DNA of 64,000 bases, from positions 62,001 through 126,000 of the forward strand of contig NZ_JARZAI010000001.1 in assembly GCF_029893355.1 (NCBI RefSeq), read 5' to 3'. The notes below the pieces were generated by a model, which did not search any database, had not been told where the DNA came from, and worked only from the letters and a program-made list of their open reading frames with translations. Made by a program: the position numbers and the translations under genes. This DNA comes from Kitasatospora sp. MAA4 (lineage in GTDB: Bacteria; Actinomycetota; Actinomycetes; Streptomycetales; Streptomycetaceae). Shown piece after piece: positions 8,127 to 16,453 of the stretch; position 1 is the first letter of the stretch; every line of letters starts with the position of its first letter.

Positions 8127-9515
8127 TTACAGGTCGTCGCGGCCCGCGAGCGACTTCACGAACTGGTACGCGTCGACGGTGCCCCAGCCGGAGGCCCTGT
8201 CGTAGCCCTCGGTGGCGCTGAAGCCGGTCACCGTCGAGGTGCTGTTGTTACCCGAGGTGACGTCGACGATGCCGTGGTCGTTGTCGTCGCTCTGGCTCTC
8301 GGCGAGCTGGTAGAGGGCCGGGTTGATGTTGCCCAGGCGCTTGCCGGCGGCCTGGTCGGCGAGGGCGACGATGCCGGCGAACATCGGGGTGGCCTGGCTG
8401 GTGCCGCCGATGACCTCCCAGCCGGTGTGGGCCGGGTCGTAGCTGCTGTACACCCAGGCGCCGCCGGCCGGGGAGGCGCTGAGGCTGATGTCCGGGACGG
8501 CGCGGTGGCTGCCGGCCACGTCCGAGACGCCGTCCTGGAAGGCCGGCCGGTTGAACACCCGGGAGGAGCCGCCGCCCGCGGAGCTGCCGTCGCCGTCGTT
8601 CCAGACCACGTCGGGGCTCAGCCGGTTGCCCTGGTCGTCCAGGTGCAGGCGGGTGCCGCCGACGCCGGTGACCAGCGGGTCGGAGGCGGGCCAGCCGACC
8701 TCGCGCTTGGTGTAGGAGGTCTTGCCGTCGAGCATCTTGTCGGTGGCGCCCGCGTCGCCGCTGGCCGCGAGCACCGTGACGTCGTGGTCGGCGGCCGCCT
8801 TCAGGCCGTAGCGCAGTCCGTTCAGCAGGTGGTAGTCGCCGGCCTTCTTGGCCTGCTCGGCGAAGGTGTCCTCGGTCGCGCCCAGGCTCAGGCTGACGAT
8901 GTCGCCGGTGCCCTTGGCGGCGACGTCCTTGACGGCGTCCATGATCTCGGGGAAGCCCTGGGTGCCCTCGGTCTCGGACACGCCCGTCTCGATCAGCACG
9001 ATCTTCGCGCCCGGGGCCATCGCGTGGGCGTACTCGACGTCCAGCGTGGTCTCACCCGCCCAGTCGGTCATGTCCTTGTTCTTGGGGTCGAACGCGGGCA
9101 CGCTGCCCCACTGCTGTACCTGCACCTGGGTGTCGGCCAGGCCGTACTGCTTGTCGAAGACCTCCAGGTCGTGCTGGACGGTCGGCGAGCCGAAGGAGTC
9201 GACGATCACGATCGTCCGGCCGGAGCCGTCGATGCCCTGGTCGTAGAGCGGGGCGGTGTCGTAGGCCGCCTGGTACTGGGTCGGTCCGTAGCAGTCCGAG
9301 TGGTACTTCGCCTGGCACTCGGTGGTCGACAGCGGGCTGGCCTCGTTCACGTGCAGCACGTGGCCGGCGCTGGCCGGGATCGGCTTGACCTGCGTGGTCG
9401 AGGCGGCGGCAGCGGACGTCGCCGTCACGGCGGGTGCGCCGGCGGCGGCCACGGCGGCGACGGTGGCCGCGAGGGCTATAAGGCGCGGACGGCGGAAGGA
9501 AGCGGATCCGGACAT
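8127..9515 (-). CDS. Secreted sedolisin (S53-family serine-carboxyl peptidase)
   Basis: A 462-residue secreted protease. A signal peptide follows a basic start (SFRRPRLIALAATVAAVAA, with cleavage near SAAAAS). The S53 catalytic set is visible: Glu and Asp in GETTLDVEYAHAMAPGA, the oxyanion Asp in LAASGDAGA, and the nucleophile Ser in IGGTSQATPMFAG. A C-terminal calcium site is suggested by DVTSGNN and YDRASGWG. S53 peptidases cut proteins at acidic pH. It lacks the long pro-domain of classical sedolisins, like other short actinobacterial members. The ATG at 9515 has a GGGGG ribosome site 7 bases upstream; the 52-residue extension upstream is Pro/Gly-rich and unlikely. It likely works alone on extracellular protein. 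Confidence 0.85.
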   Translation of the reverse strand: MSGSASFRRPRLIALAATVAAVAAAGAPAVTATSAAAASTTQVKPIPASAGHVLHVNEASPLSTTECQAKYHSDCYGPTQYQAAYDTAPLYDQGIDGSGRTIVIVDSFGSPTVQHDLEVFDKQYGLADTQVQVQQWGSVPAFDPKNKDMTDWAGETTLDVEYAHAMAPGAKIVLIETGVSETEGTQGFPEIMDAVKDVAAKGTGDIVSLSLGATEDTFAEQAKKAGDYHLLNGLRYGLKAAADHDVTVLAASGDAGATDKMLDGKTSYTKREVGWPASDPLVTGVGGTRLHLDDQGNRLSPDVVWNDGDGSSAGGGSSRVFNRPAFQDGVSDVAGSHRAVPDISLSASPAGGAWVYSSYDPAHTGWEVIGGTSQATPMFAGIVALADQAAGKRLGNINPALYQLAESQSDDNDHGIVDVTSGNNSTSTVTGFSATEGYDRASGWGTVDAYQFVKSLAGRDDL

Positions 9516-9758
9516 GGTGGAACCCCCGGGGGAGAGGTGTGGGAGCTGCGCTGCGCTGCGCTGGCTCGGAGTGTGACCGCATCCTGCCGCCTGCCGCCCG
9601 CCGCCCGGCACCCCCTGGGGGAGGGGTGGCGGCCCCCCGTTCGGGGGGTCTGCGGGCTGTGTGGAACGCATGCGAACCGTGACCGAAGCGGCCTTCTCCC
9701 GCCAATCACCGGTGGGGTAGCGTCACGCCCATCCGTCCGACGAGCTGGGAAACGTCCC

Positions 9759-10433
9759 ATGACGGCAGTGCATACGGAAGCCCACCTGCGGGTGCTGGTC
9801 GTCGACGACGAGGCCCTGATCAGATCGGGCCTCGCTATGATCCTCTCCGCCTCGCCCGAGATCACGGCGGTGGCGGCCTGCGAGGGCGGCGCGGCCCTCG
9901 GCGCGGTCGCCGAACTGCGCCCGGACGTCGTGCTGTTGGACATCCGGATGCCCGACGTCGACGGCCTCACGCTGCTCGGCCGGATCCGCCGGCTCCCCGA
10001 CCCGCCGCAGGTGGCCATGCTCACCGCCTTCGACACCGACGAGTACGTGGGCGAGGCGCTGCGGCTCGGCGCGGCGGGCTTCCTGCTGAAGGACACCGAC
10101 CCCGAGGTGCTGGTCCGCTCGGTCCGGGCGCTGGCCACCGGCGCCGGCTGCCTGTCGGACTCGGTCGTCCGGCGGGTCCGGCAGTACCGCCGCTCCGGCA
10201 CCGAGCGGGGCGTCGTCGGCCTCTCGGCGCGCGAGCGCCAGGTGCTCGGCTACCTCGGCCACGGCCTCTCGAACGCCGAGATCGCCACCCGCCTGCACAT
10301 CGGCGTCGCCACGGTGAAGGACTACGTCAAGGCGGTGCTCGCCAAGACCGGCGCCGCCAACCGCGTCCAGGCGGCGGTCTTCGCGGACCGCGTCGGCCTG
10401 GTGGACGAGCACGCCCCTGACGGGCGCTGTTGA
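9759..10433 (+). CDS. NarL/LuxR-family response regulator (orphan)
   Basis: A 224-residue two-component regulator. The receiver domain has the acidic pair in VVDDEALIRSGL, phospho-acceptor Asp in VVLLDIRMPDVDG, the Thr in MLTAFD and the Lys in FLLKD. The C-terminal LuxR-type HTH runs LSARERQVLGYLGHGLSNAEIA to TVKDYVKAVLAKTG. No histidine kinase is adjacent, so it is an orphan here. It diverges from the sedolisin gene across a 240-base region that includes a CCCCCC/GGGGGG hairpin at 9633-9648. It could control that protease or the downstream flavohemoglobin, but nothing in the sequence proves either. Confidence 0.85.
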   Translation: MTAVHTEAHLRVLVVDDEALIRSGLAMILSASPEITAVAACEGGAALGAVAELRPDVVLLDIRMPDVDGLTLLGRIRRLPDPPQVAMLTAFDTDEYVGEALRLGAAGFLLKDTDPEVLVRSVRALATGAGCLSDSVVRRVRQYRRSGTERGVVGLSARERQVLGYLGHGLSNAEIATRLHIGVATVKDYVKAVLAKTGAANRVQAAVFADRVGLVDEHAPDGRC

Positions 10434-10767
10434 TGCCTCAACCGTGACCTCCTTCACAGTCCCCGCCCCATTCCTCCCGCAGTGGTGGCCACATCCCAAG
10501 AACGGACGCGCGTCACATCCGTCGGCGGGGCCGGACCGAGCACCGCCCCCGGAGCCGGGAAAACCCGGCAAGTGGTGCGCAGTACGGGCGGCACGGTGTT
10601 CACAGCCTGCTATCAGGCGACTCCGCTTCTGGCAAGAAGCCCATGTGCACAGAGGTTTCACCGAATGGCGCTTGGCGGGGAGCAGGTCACTGGGGAGAAT
10701 CTGTCGGGTCCATGCCGGGCAACCACGGTTCACTGGGGGGTGACGAACTGGACTGGAGAGCCGCATT
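10434..10767. other. Intergenic region upstream of flavohemoglobin
   Basis: These 334 bases show no convincing gene. A GCCGGG-AAAA-CCCGGC hairpin (10554-10569) could terminate transcription from the response regulator. The part nearest the flavohemoglobin should carry its promoter. I could not recognise an NsrR-type or other nitric-oxide-responsive palindrome by eye. Confidence 0.4.
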
Positions 10768-12030
10768 GTGAAGTTCCGCGCCGACCGATCCACCGGAGGC
10801 GTCGCCACCCAGGCGGCACCGCAGGAGAACCGGCCGCCGGCCCCAGCCCCGGCCGTCGAGCTGCCCGAACCGGGCCAGCTGCTGACGGCCCGCGAGATCG
10901 CCCTGATCCGGGCGAGCGTGGCCGCGGTCGAGCCGTTCGCGGCCGACCTGCCCAGGTTCTTCTACGCGACCCTGTTCGACCACTACCCGCAGGTCCGCGA
11001 GCTGTTCCCGACCCAGATGGACGTCCAGCAGGACCGGTTGCTGCGCGCACTGCTGCTGATCGTCGAACTCGTCGACGATCCCGCGAACCTGGTGACCTTC
11101 TGCAGCGATCTGGGCCGCGACCACCGCAAGTTCGGCACCCTGAGCGGCCACTACGCGGCGGTCGGCGCCTGCCTGCTCGCCACCCTGGAGCACTTCGCAG
11201 GTCCGGCCTGGACCCCCGAAGTCGCCGCCGCCTGGACCAAGGCGTACAACGCCGCCGCGCAGGCCATGGACGAGGCCGCGCTCGAAGACGCGCAGCACCG
11301 TCCCGCCGTCTGGCAGGCCCGTGTCGTCGATCACCAGCGCCGCTCCGTCGACCTCGCCGAGATCACCGTGCAGACCGACCACCCGTACCCGTTCACCGGT
11401 GGGCAGTTCGTCAGCATGGAGACGCCCTGGTGGCCCAAGACCTGGCGCTACTACTCCCCGGCACACGCCCCGCGCCCGGACGGCACCATCACCTTCCACG
11501 TCCGGGCCGTCACCGGTGGCCGGATCAGCAACTCCCTGGTGCGCCGCGCCGTCGTCGGGGACGTCCTGAAGCTCGGCGCCCCGCTCGGGGACATGACGAT
11601 GGACGGGCGGTCGCGGCGGGGCGTGGTGTGCGTGGCCGGCGGCACCGGGCTCGCGCCGATTCGGGCGCTGATCGAACAGGCCGTCCTGGACGGAGTGCAG
11701 AGACCCGTCGACCTCTTCGTCGGTGCCCGCACGCTCGAAGAGCTGTACGCGCTGGACGACCTGTACCAGCTGGCGCAGCGCCACCCCTGGCTCGCCGTCC
11801 GGGCCGCCGTCGCCGACGAGCAGTCGGCCGGGACCCCCGATGGGAACCAGCTGCTCAAGGCGATCGCCCGCACCGGCCCCTGGCCGCAGCACGACGCCTA
11901 CCTCGCCGGTCCCGGGCCGATGATCATCGCCGCCGCCCGGATCCTGCGCCGCGGCGGGATCCCGCTGGAGCGGCTCTACCACGACCCGTTCGTTTCGCTC
12001 GACTCGCTCGATGATGTGAACCCCTCGTGA
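10768..12030 (+). CDS. Flavohemoglobin (nitric oxide dioxygenase-like)
   Basis: A 420-residue two-part protein. The globin domain (about 40-170) has the proximal His in GRDHRKFG (residue 119) and distal-side FFYATLFDHYP. The reductase part has the FAD motif RYYSPA and the NAD(P)H-binding GGTGLAP. Flavohemoglobins turn nitric oxide and O2 into nitrate using NAD(P)H in the cytoplasm; related actinobacterial FHbs may instead oxidise D-lactate, so the role is not fixed. A Pro/Ala-rich N-terminal extension of ~35 residues precedes the globin. The GTG start has GGAGAG upstream. The next gene overlaps its stop (GTGA), suggesting a functional pair. Confidence 0.88.
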   Translation: MKFRADRSTGGVATQAAPQENRPPAPAPAVELPEPGQLLTAREIALIRASVAAVEPFAADLPRFFYATLFDHYPQVRELFPTQMDVQQDRLLRALLLIVELVDDPANLVTFCSDLGRDHRKFGTLSGHYAAVGACLLATLEHFAGPAWTPEVAAAWTKAYNAAAQAMDEAALEDAQHRPAVWQARVVDHQRRSVDLAEITVQTDHPYPFTGGQFVSMETPWWPKTWRYYSPAHAPRPDGTITFHVRAVTGGRISNSLVRRAVVGDVLKLGAPLGDMTMDGRSRRGVVCVAGGTGLAPIRALIEQAVLDGVQRPVDLFVGARTLEELYALDDLYQLAQRHPWLAVRAAVADEQSAGTPDGNQLLKAIARTGPWPQHDAYLAGPGPMIIAAARILRRGGIPLERLYHDPFVSLDSLDDVNPS

Positions 12031-12743
12031 CCCAGCCGGTTTCCACCTTCGGCTCGGCCGGCGAACACCGGCTCCAGGAGCAGCTCGGCAACACCGAGCG
12101 CGCCGCGGACTTCTACCATCGCCAGGTGCGGCCGCACCTGACCGCCCAGATGCAGGAGTTCATCGGCCGCCAGACGATGGTCTTCCTGGCCAGCTCGGAC
12201 GCCCACGGCGCCTGCGACACCAGCTTCCGGGCCGGGCCGCCGGGATTCGTCATCGTCCTGGACGACCACACGCTGGCCTACCCCGAGTACCGCGGCAACG
12301 GCGTCATGGCGACCGCCGGGAACATCACCGAGAACCCCCATCTCGGCCTGCTCTTCCTGGACTTCACCGGCGACCGGATCGGCCTGCACGTCAACGGCAC
12401 CGCCCACCTGCGCCCCGACGACGCGCTGCGCACCGCCTACCCGCAGCTGCCGATCGAGACCGCCCCGGGGCGGCGTACCGAGCTGTGGGTGCACATCTCG
12501 GTGGACGAGGCCTACATCCACTGCTCCAAGCACATCCCCCACCTGGAACCGGCCACTCGCGGCACCCGGCCACTCGCCCACCGGCCGAAGGACGCGGACT
12601 ACTTCACCGGCCCCGTCGCGGACCCCGCCCCCGTCGCTCCGCCGACCGCCCCGCCCGCCGTCCAGCCATCCCCGTCCTGGGCGCGCCAACCGGAAGTGGC
12701 GACCCGCCAGGGCTGGCGGCAACTCCTGCGCCGCCCCAGCTGA
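12027..12743 (+). CDS. Pyridoxamine 5'-phosphate oxidase-like FMN/F420-fold protein
   Basis: A 238-residue split-barrel flavin-binding protein. The core (about 30-165) has QTMVFLASSDAHGACDTS and FRAGPPGFV, then LAYPEYRGNGVMATAGNI, as in pyridoxamine-phosphate-oxidase-related proteins that bind FMN or heme. The C-terminus is a Pro-rich tail of ~50 residues. Classical PNPOx substrate residues are not evident, so the vitamin B6 reaction should not be assumed. It is translationally coupled to the flavohemoglobin, which suggests a shared part in nitrosative or oxidative stress. The substrate is unknown. Confidence 0.75.
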   Translation: MTQPVSTFGSAGEHRLQEQLGNTERAADFYHRQVRPHLTAQMQEFIGRQTMVFLASSDAHGACDTSFRAGPPGFVIVLDDHTLAYPEYRGNGVMATAGNITENPHLGLLFLDFTGDRIGLHVNGTAHLRPDDALRTAYPQLPIETAPGRRTELWVHISVDEAYIHCSKHIPHLEPATRGTRPLAHRPKDADYFTGPVADPAPVAPPTAPPAVQPSPSWARQPEVATRQGWRQLLRRPS

Positions 12744-12755
12744 CCCCTGCTGCCA

Positions 12756-13157
12756 TCAGCCGCCGCACTCCACCCAGACGATCTTCCCCAGATCCCGCCG
12801 CGGACGGCAACCCCACCGCAGCGCCAGGGACTTGACGAGCAACAGCCCGCGCCCCGACTCATCCTCCCCGCCGACCGCGCGCAACACCGGCGCCCGGTCG
12901 GCGCGGGCGTCGTGCACCTCGATCCGCAGCAGGTCGGCGTCAACTCTCAGTGACAGCCAGACAAGCCGATCCCGCGGCGTCCCGTGGATGACGGCATTGG
13001 TCACCAACTCGCTGACCAGCAACAACCCGACGTCGGCGAAGCGGCGACCGCCTTCCACCGTGCCGAGCAGCTCGACCAGCAGCCGACGGGCCGCCCGGGG
13101 CGAGGTGGGGCTGCGCGGCAGCCAGCAGCTGTCCTCTGCGGCGAGTGTTTCGGGCAT
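12756..13157 (-). CDS. RsbW-like anti-sigma/ATPase protein
   Basis: A 133-residue GHKL-fold ATPase of the HATPase_c_2 (anti-sigma serine kinase) type. The N box is LLVSELVTNAVIHG, the G1 box VHDAR and the G2-like loop GGEDESGRGLLLVKSLA. Streptomycetes have dozens of these; many sit beside WhiJ-like XRE-DUF5753 and DUF397 genes and affect development or antibiotic output, exactly as here. The ATG at 13157 has AAGGTGG 7 bases upstream; an upstream GTG gives an implausible extension. It diverges from the XRE gene across a ~260-base shared promoter region. Confidence 0.8.
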   Translation of the reverse strand: MPETLAAEDSCWLPRSPTSPRAARRLLVELLGTVEGGRRFADVGLLLVSELVTNAVIHGTPRDRLVWLSLRVDADLLRIEVHDARADRAPVLRAVGGEDESGRGLLLVKSLALRWGCRPRRDLGKIVWVECGG

Positions 13158-13421
13158 GGTGAAGCCACCTTCCGGACAAGGGAGTTGAAATCGTGACCCG
13201 GATCGGCCGACGGCCTTGGCGGCGGTCGGAGCGGGCATGGGAATGCCCGGTGGTGAGCCGTCGTGATCACGTTGAGTCTTTCACTGGACTACGCTCAGTA
13301 GCGTCCTCGCAAGCCGACGAAAGTGCAAGTCCTACACTTCAAGTCGCTTGCAGAGATCGTGACCCGAGTACCATGCGGACCATCGAAGCGTGATTGACGG
13401 GGTGAAAGACGAGGGGGAAGC

Positions 13422-14294
13422 GTGGGCGTGGAGCAGCGGCCGACCGTGCGCAGGCGGGTGCTCGGAACCAACCTCCGGCGGCTTCGGGAGGACCACGGGC
13501 TGCTCCTCGAAGACGCTGCCACGCAACTGAGTTGCCATCCCGCGAAGATCAGCAGAATCGAGTCGGGCAAGAGCGGCATCCGTCCGCTGGACCTCAAGGC
13601 GCTGCTCGACCTGTACGGCGTGGCGGCGACGGCAGATCGCGACGGCTGGCTCGCGCTCGCCCGCGAAGGTCGCCACCAGCGCTGGTGGCGCACGCTGGAG
13701 GACCAACTGCCCCAGGACTTCCTGGACCTGATCGGCCTTGAGGACGAGGTCTCGGAATGCCGCGGCTTCCAGCCGGGCGTCATCCCCGGACTCTTCCAAA
13801 CCGAGGAGTACGCGACCGCCGTGATCCGGGGCGGCTCGGTGGGACCGTTGGACGACGACCAGCGGACCAAGGTGCGGGTGCGGCTGGAGCGTCAGAAGGT
13901 GCTCACCCGCGAGCACCCGGCGCCGCTGAACGTCTGGATGGTCCTGGGCGAGGCCGCGTTGCGCCAGCAGGTCGGCGGACCCGCGGTCCTTCGGAACCAG
14001 CTCCTCCGCCTGATTGACGTCGCCCAACTTCCGCACGTCACCGTGCAGGTACTACCCTTCACGGCAGGCGCCATCATGGGCGGGCCGCTTCCCTTCCTGA
14101 CCTATCGCTTCCCTCCGCCGTCAGGATTGGACGTGGTCCTTCTGGAGAGCCTCACGAGCCACGCCTGTCTGGAAGATCCGCAAGACACCGCCTCGTACGA
14201 CAGCTTCTTCAACCACCTTCGTGCGACTGCCTTGAGCGCTCTGGAGTCCGAGGCCTTCATTGCCGCCGTCGCGAACGAACTGCCCCACCCTTAG
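13422..14294 (+). CDS. WhiJ-like XRE regulator with DUF5753 domain
   Basis: A 290-residue DNA-binding regulator. Residues ~10-70 form an XRE helix-turn-helix (LGTNLRRLREDHGLLLEDAA, then HPAKISRIESGK). The remainder is DUF5753, recognised by PGVIPGLFQTEEYA, the RQKVL block, a LRNQLLRLIDVAQLPHVTVQVLPF-type core and a C-terminal YDSFF segment. WhiJ of S. coelicolor has this build and acts in sporulation control together with small DUF397 partners. The GTG start has GAGGGGGA just upstream. The DUF397 gene follows within 15 bases. Confidence 0.85.
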   Translation: MGVEQRPTVRRRVLGTNLRRLREDHGLLLEDAATQLSCHPAKISRIESGKSGIRPLDLKALLDLYGVAATADRDGWLALAREGRHQRWWRTLEDQLPQDFLDLIGLEDEVSECRGFQPGVIPGLFQTEEYATAVIRGGSVGPLDDDQRTKVRVRLERQKVLTREHPAPLNVWMVLGEAALRQQVGGPAVLRNQLLRLIDVAQLPHVTVQVLPFTAGAIMGGPLPFLTYRFPPPSGLDVVLLESLTSHACLEDPQDTASYDSFFNHLRATALSALESEAFIAAVANELPHP

Positions 14295-14308
14295 AAATGA
14301 TTCGGTGT

Positions 14309-14509
14309 ATGTCATCTCAACAGTCCGAGTGGTTCAAGAGCAGTTACAGCAACCAGAACGGCGAGTGCGTTGAGACGCGCCGGGCCGCCACCGGGATGGA
14401 CCTCCGCGACTCCAAGGACCCCCACGGCCCCACCCTCGCCTTCCCCGCCCCCGCGTGGCGCACGTTCGTGGCCAGCGTCCGGGCCGGGGACTTCGCTGCT
14501 GACAGTTGA
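14309..14509 (+). CDS. DUF397 small protein (WhiJ partner type)
   Basis: A 66-residue DUF397 protein with the family pattern W.KSSYS near the start, then GECVETR, a DLRDSKDPHGP turn and WRTFVASVRAG at the end. DUF397 proteins pair with DUF5753 regulators and are thought to modulate or counter them. The ATG at 14309 begins the family-typical SSQQSEWFKSSYS; an ATG at 14297 would add four residues. Neither has a clear ribosome site, so coupling to the preceding gene is likely. Confidence 0.85.
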   Translation: MSSQQSEWFKSSYSNQNGECVETRRAATGMDLRDSKDPHGPTLAFPAPAWRTFVASVRAGDFAADS

Positions 14510-14614
14510 CGAGTCGGGAATTTCGGACGCATTGCCCTGCTATCGTCCGCAGTGTTCCGCTTTCCCCAGGCGCGGGTTGGGTCACCCCGGCGCAGTCAGA
14601 ACGGGAGCTCATCT

Positions 14615-15799
14615 GTGAGCAGTGATGCCGTCAACCACCTCCCGGAGCAGGCTTTCCGACTGATCGTCACGGGCGGCGGTACCGGCGGCCACACGTACCC
14701 CGCGCTCACGGCGGTACGTACGCTCCAGGCCAGGCTTGCGGGCGCCGGCCAAGGGCTGGACGTCCTGTGGGTCGGGACGGCCGACGGCCTGGAGGCCCGT
14801 GTCGCCGCCGCCGAGGGGATCAGGTTCGCCGAGGTCGCCACCGGCAAGATCCGGCGGTCCAGCAATCCGCTCAAGATGGTCTCCGCAGCCAACATCCGCG
14901 ACATGGGCAGGGTGCCGCTCGGTGCTGTCCAGGCGCGCAGGATCGTCGCCGACTTCGTCCCCGACGTCGTGCTGGCGACGGGCGGGTACGTGGCGGTGCC
15001 GGTGTGCCTGGCGGCCCGGCTGTGCCACCGTCCGCTGGTGGTGCACGAGCAGACGGTCCGACTGGGCCTGGCCAACCGGCAGGTCGCCCGCTACGCGACC
15101 CGCTTCGCGGTCTCCTCCGAGTCCACCCTCGCCCTTCTGCCGGAGTCGGCTCGCGCGGCTGCGGTGGTCACGGGGAACCCGGTGCGACCCGAGGTGTTGA
15201 CCGGGCAGCCGGAGAAGGCAGTTCAGGCGCTGGGGTTGGACGGCTTCGACCGCGCGCTGCCGACCGTCTACGTGACGGGCGGGGCCCAGGGGTCGGCCCA
15301 GATCAACACGTTGGTGCGGGACATCCTGCCGTGGCTGCTGGAGCGCGCGAACGTGGTCCACCAGTGCGGGCCGGCGAACGTGGCTGTCCTGGCGCAGTCC
15401 GCCGCGACACTGCCCGCCCACCTGGCGGCCCGCTATCTGCTCACCGGCTACGTCGGACCGGAGCTGCCCGACGTCCTCGCCCTGGCCGACCTGGTGATCT
15501 CCCGCAGCGGCGCCGGCACCCTCGCCGAGCTGACCGCGCTCGGCAAGGCCGCCGTCTTCGTCCCGCTGGCCTCCTCCGCCGGCAACGAGCAGGCCCACAA
15601 CGCCCGCCACCTCGCCGACGCCGGAGCCGCAGTCGCTCTACTCGGCGCCGCAACCCCGGACACCCTGCGGCAGGCGGTGGAGCCGCTGCTCACGGACCCC
15701 GTCCGGCGCAGCGACATGGCCCAGCAGTCCCGCCTCCACGGCCGACCGGACGCGGCCGACCGACTCGTGGACGTCCTTCTGGACGCCGCCACGCGGTAG
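14615..15799 (+). CDS. MurG-like UDP-GlcNAc transferase (second copy type)
   Basis: A 394-residue GT28 glycosyltransferase. The N-terminal loop GGGTGGHTYPAL (20-31) matches the MurG lipid-contact loop. Other hallmarks are ATGGYVAVP, VHEQTVRLGLANR and the UDP-GlcNAc site ISRSGAGTLAEL with FVPLASSAGNEQAHNA. MurG adds GlcNAc to lipid I at the inner membrane face. This copy is not in a division/cell-wall cluster, so it is probably a paralogue for another use, such as resistance or spore-wall synthesis; that is inference. The GTG at 14615 has GGGAG 8 bases upstream. A small hairpin (15798-15823) overlaps the stop. Confidence 0.85.
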   Translation: MSSDAVNHLPEQAFRLIVTGGGTGGHTYPALTAVRTLQARLAGAGQGLDVLWVGTADGLEARVAAAEGIRFAEVATGKIRRSSNPLKMVSAANIRDMGRVPLGAVQARRIVADFVPDVVLATGGYVAVPVCLAARLCHRPLVVHEQTVRLGLANRQVARYATRFAVSSESTLALLPESARAAAVVTGNPVRPEVLTGQPEKAVQALGLDGFDRALPTVYVTGGAQGSAQINTLVRDILPWLLERANVVHQCGPANVAVLAQSAATLPAHLAARYLLTGYVGPELPDVLALADLVISRSGAGTLAELTALGKAAVFVPLASSAGNEQAHNARHLADAGAAVALLGAATPDTLRQAVEPLLTDPVRRSDMAQQSRLHGRPDAADRLVDVLLDAATR

Positions 15800-15945
15800 T
15801 TCCCCTGCTTCGCGTTGGGAACTGCGATGAGCATTCATTCGCCCGTTCGAGTGGTTTGACGTGTCACTGTCCGTCTTGCCCAACTGTCGTGGCCGAGACT
15901 GGCCGCGCGCGCCACCGTGGTGCATTGCTACACAAGGAGTCCTCC

Positions 15946-16374
15946 ATGGCCGGTTGGAGCTATACGGACGCAGGTTTGCCGTCGGACCCGCTGCAGATCG
16001 AGTCCCTTCTGGTCTCCCCGGATCCGCCGAAACCGGGAAGCACTGTCACACTCCGGATCAACGCGGTCGCGGTGGAAGCGATCGAGGACGGCGCCTACTT
16101 CGACCTCGTCATCAAGCTCGGCCTGGTCAAGCTTCTCCAGCGCCGGTACGACCTTTTCGAGGAACTGCGCGGTGGCGGCGTCGACGCCCTGAAGCTGAGT
16201 TGCGACACCAGTGACGGCAAGGGCCCCATCCCGAAGGGGCGTACGGTCCTGACCGCTGTCATCGACCTCCCCAGGGAGATCCCGAGGGCGAAGTTCATGC
16301 TCAACGTCCGCGCCTTCACCGTCAACGACGACGACCTGGCTGCCCTCGACATCAAGGTCGACTTCCAGTCCTAG
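15946..16374 (+). CDS. ML-domain (NPC2-like) lipid-binding protein
   Basis: A 142-residue protein resembling the ML/NPC2/phosphatidylglycerol-phosphatidylinositol transfer family: DPLQIESLLVSPDPPKPGS at the start, beta strands STVTLRINAVA and FDLVIKLG, a KLSCDTSDGKGPIPKGR segment matching the 'C....CP...G' loop, then KFMLNVRAFTVNDDDLAALD. This fold binds one lipid in a beta sandwich and is mostly known from eukaryotes. There is no signal peptide and only one Cys, so it is probably cytosolic and without the usual disulfides. AAGGAG precedes the ATG. It stands alone, separated by hairpins. The lipid is unknown. Confidence 0.7.
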   Translation: MAGWSYTDAGLPSDPLQIESLLVSPDPPKPGSTVTLRINAVAVEAIEDGAYFDLVIKLGLVKLLQRRYDLFEELRGGGVDALKLSCDTSDGKGPIPKGRTVLTAVIDLPREIPRAKFMLNVRAFTVNDDDLAALDIKVDFQS

Positions 16375-16386
16375 TGAACCGCCGAA

Positions 16387-16417
16387 GTGCCCCCACCGCG
16401 CGAGGCAGTGGGGGCAC
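16387..16417. terminator. Bidirectional hairpin terminator
   Basis: GTGCCCCCAC (16387-16396) pairs perfectly with GTGGGGGCAC (16408-16417) around an 11-base loop, between the converging ML-domain and Nudix genes. Confidence 0.75.
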
Positions 16418-16453
16418 ACCCGTGACCGCGACCGGCGAGTCGGGCTTGTGTTG

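Noticed and set aside
8115..9758. Long plus-strand frame running from 8115 into the response regulator
   Set aside because: It is antisense to the sedolisin gene and Val/Gly/Arg-rich; only the part from ATG 9759 has receiver and LuxR domains.
14552..14614. Upstream extension of the MurG-like gene
   Set aside because: No ribosome site or homology; GTG 14615 has GGGAG and starts just before the MurG fold.
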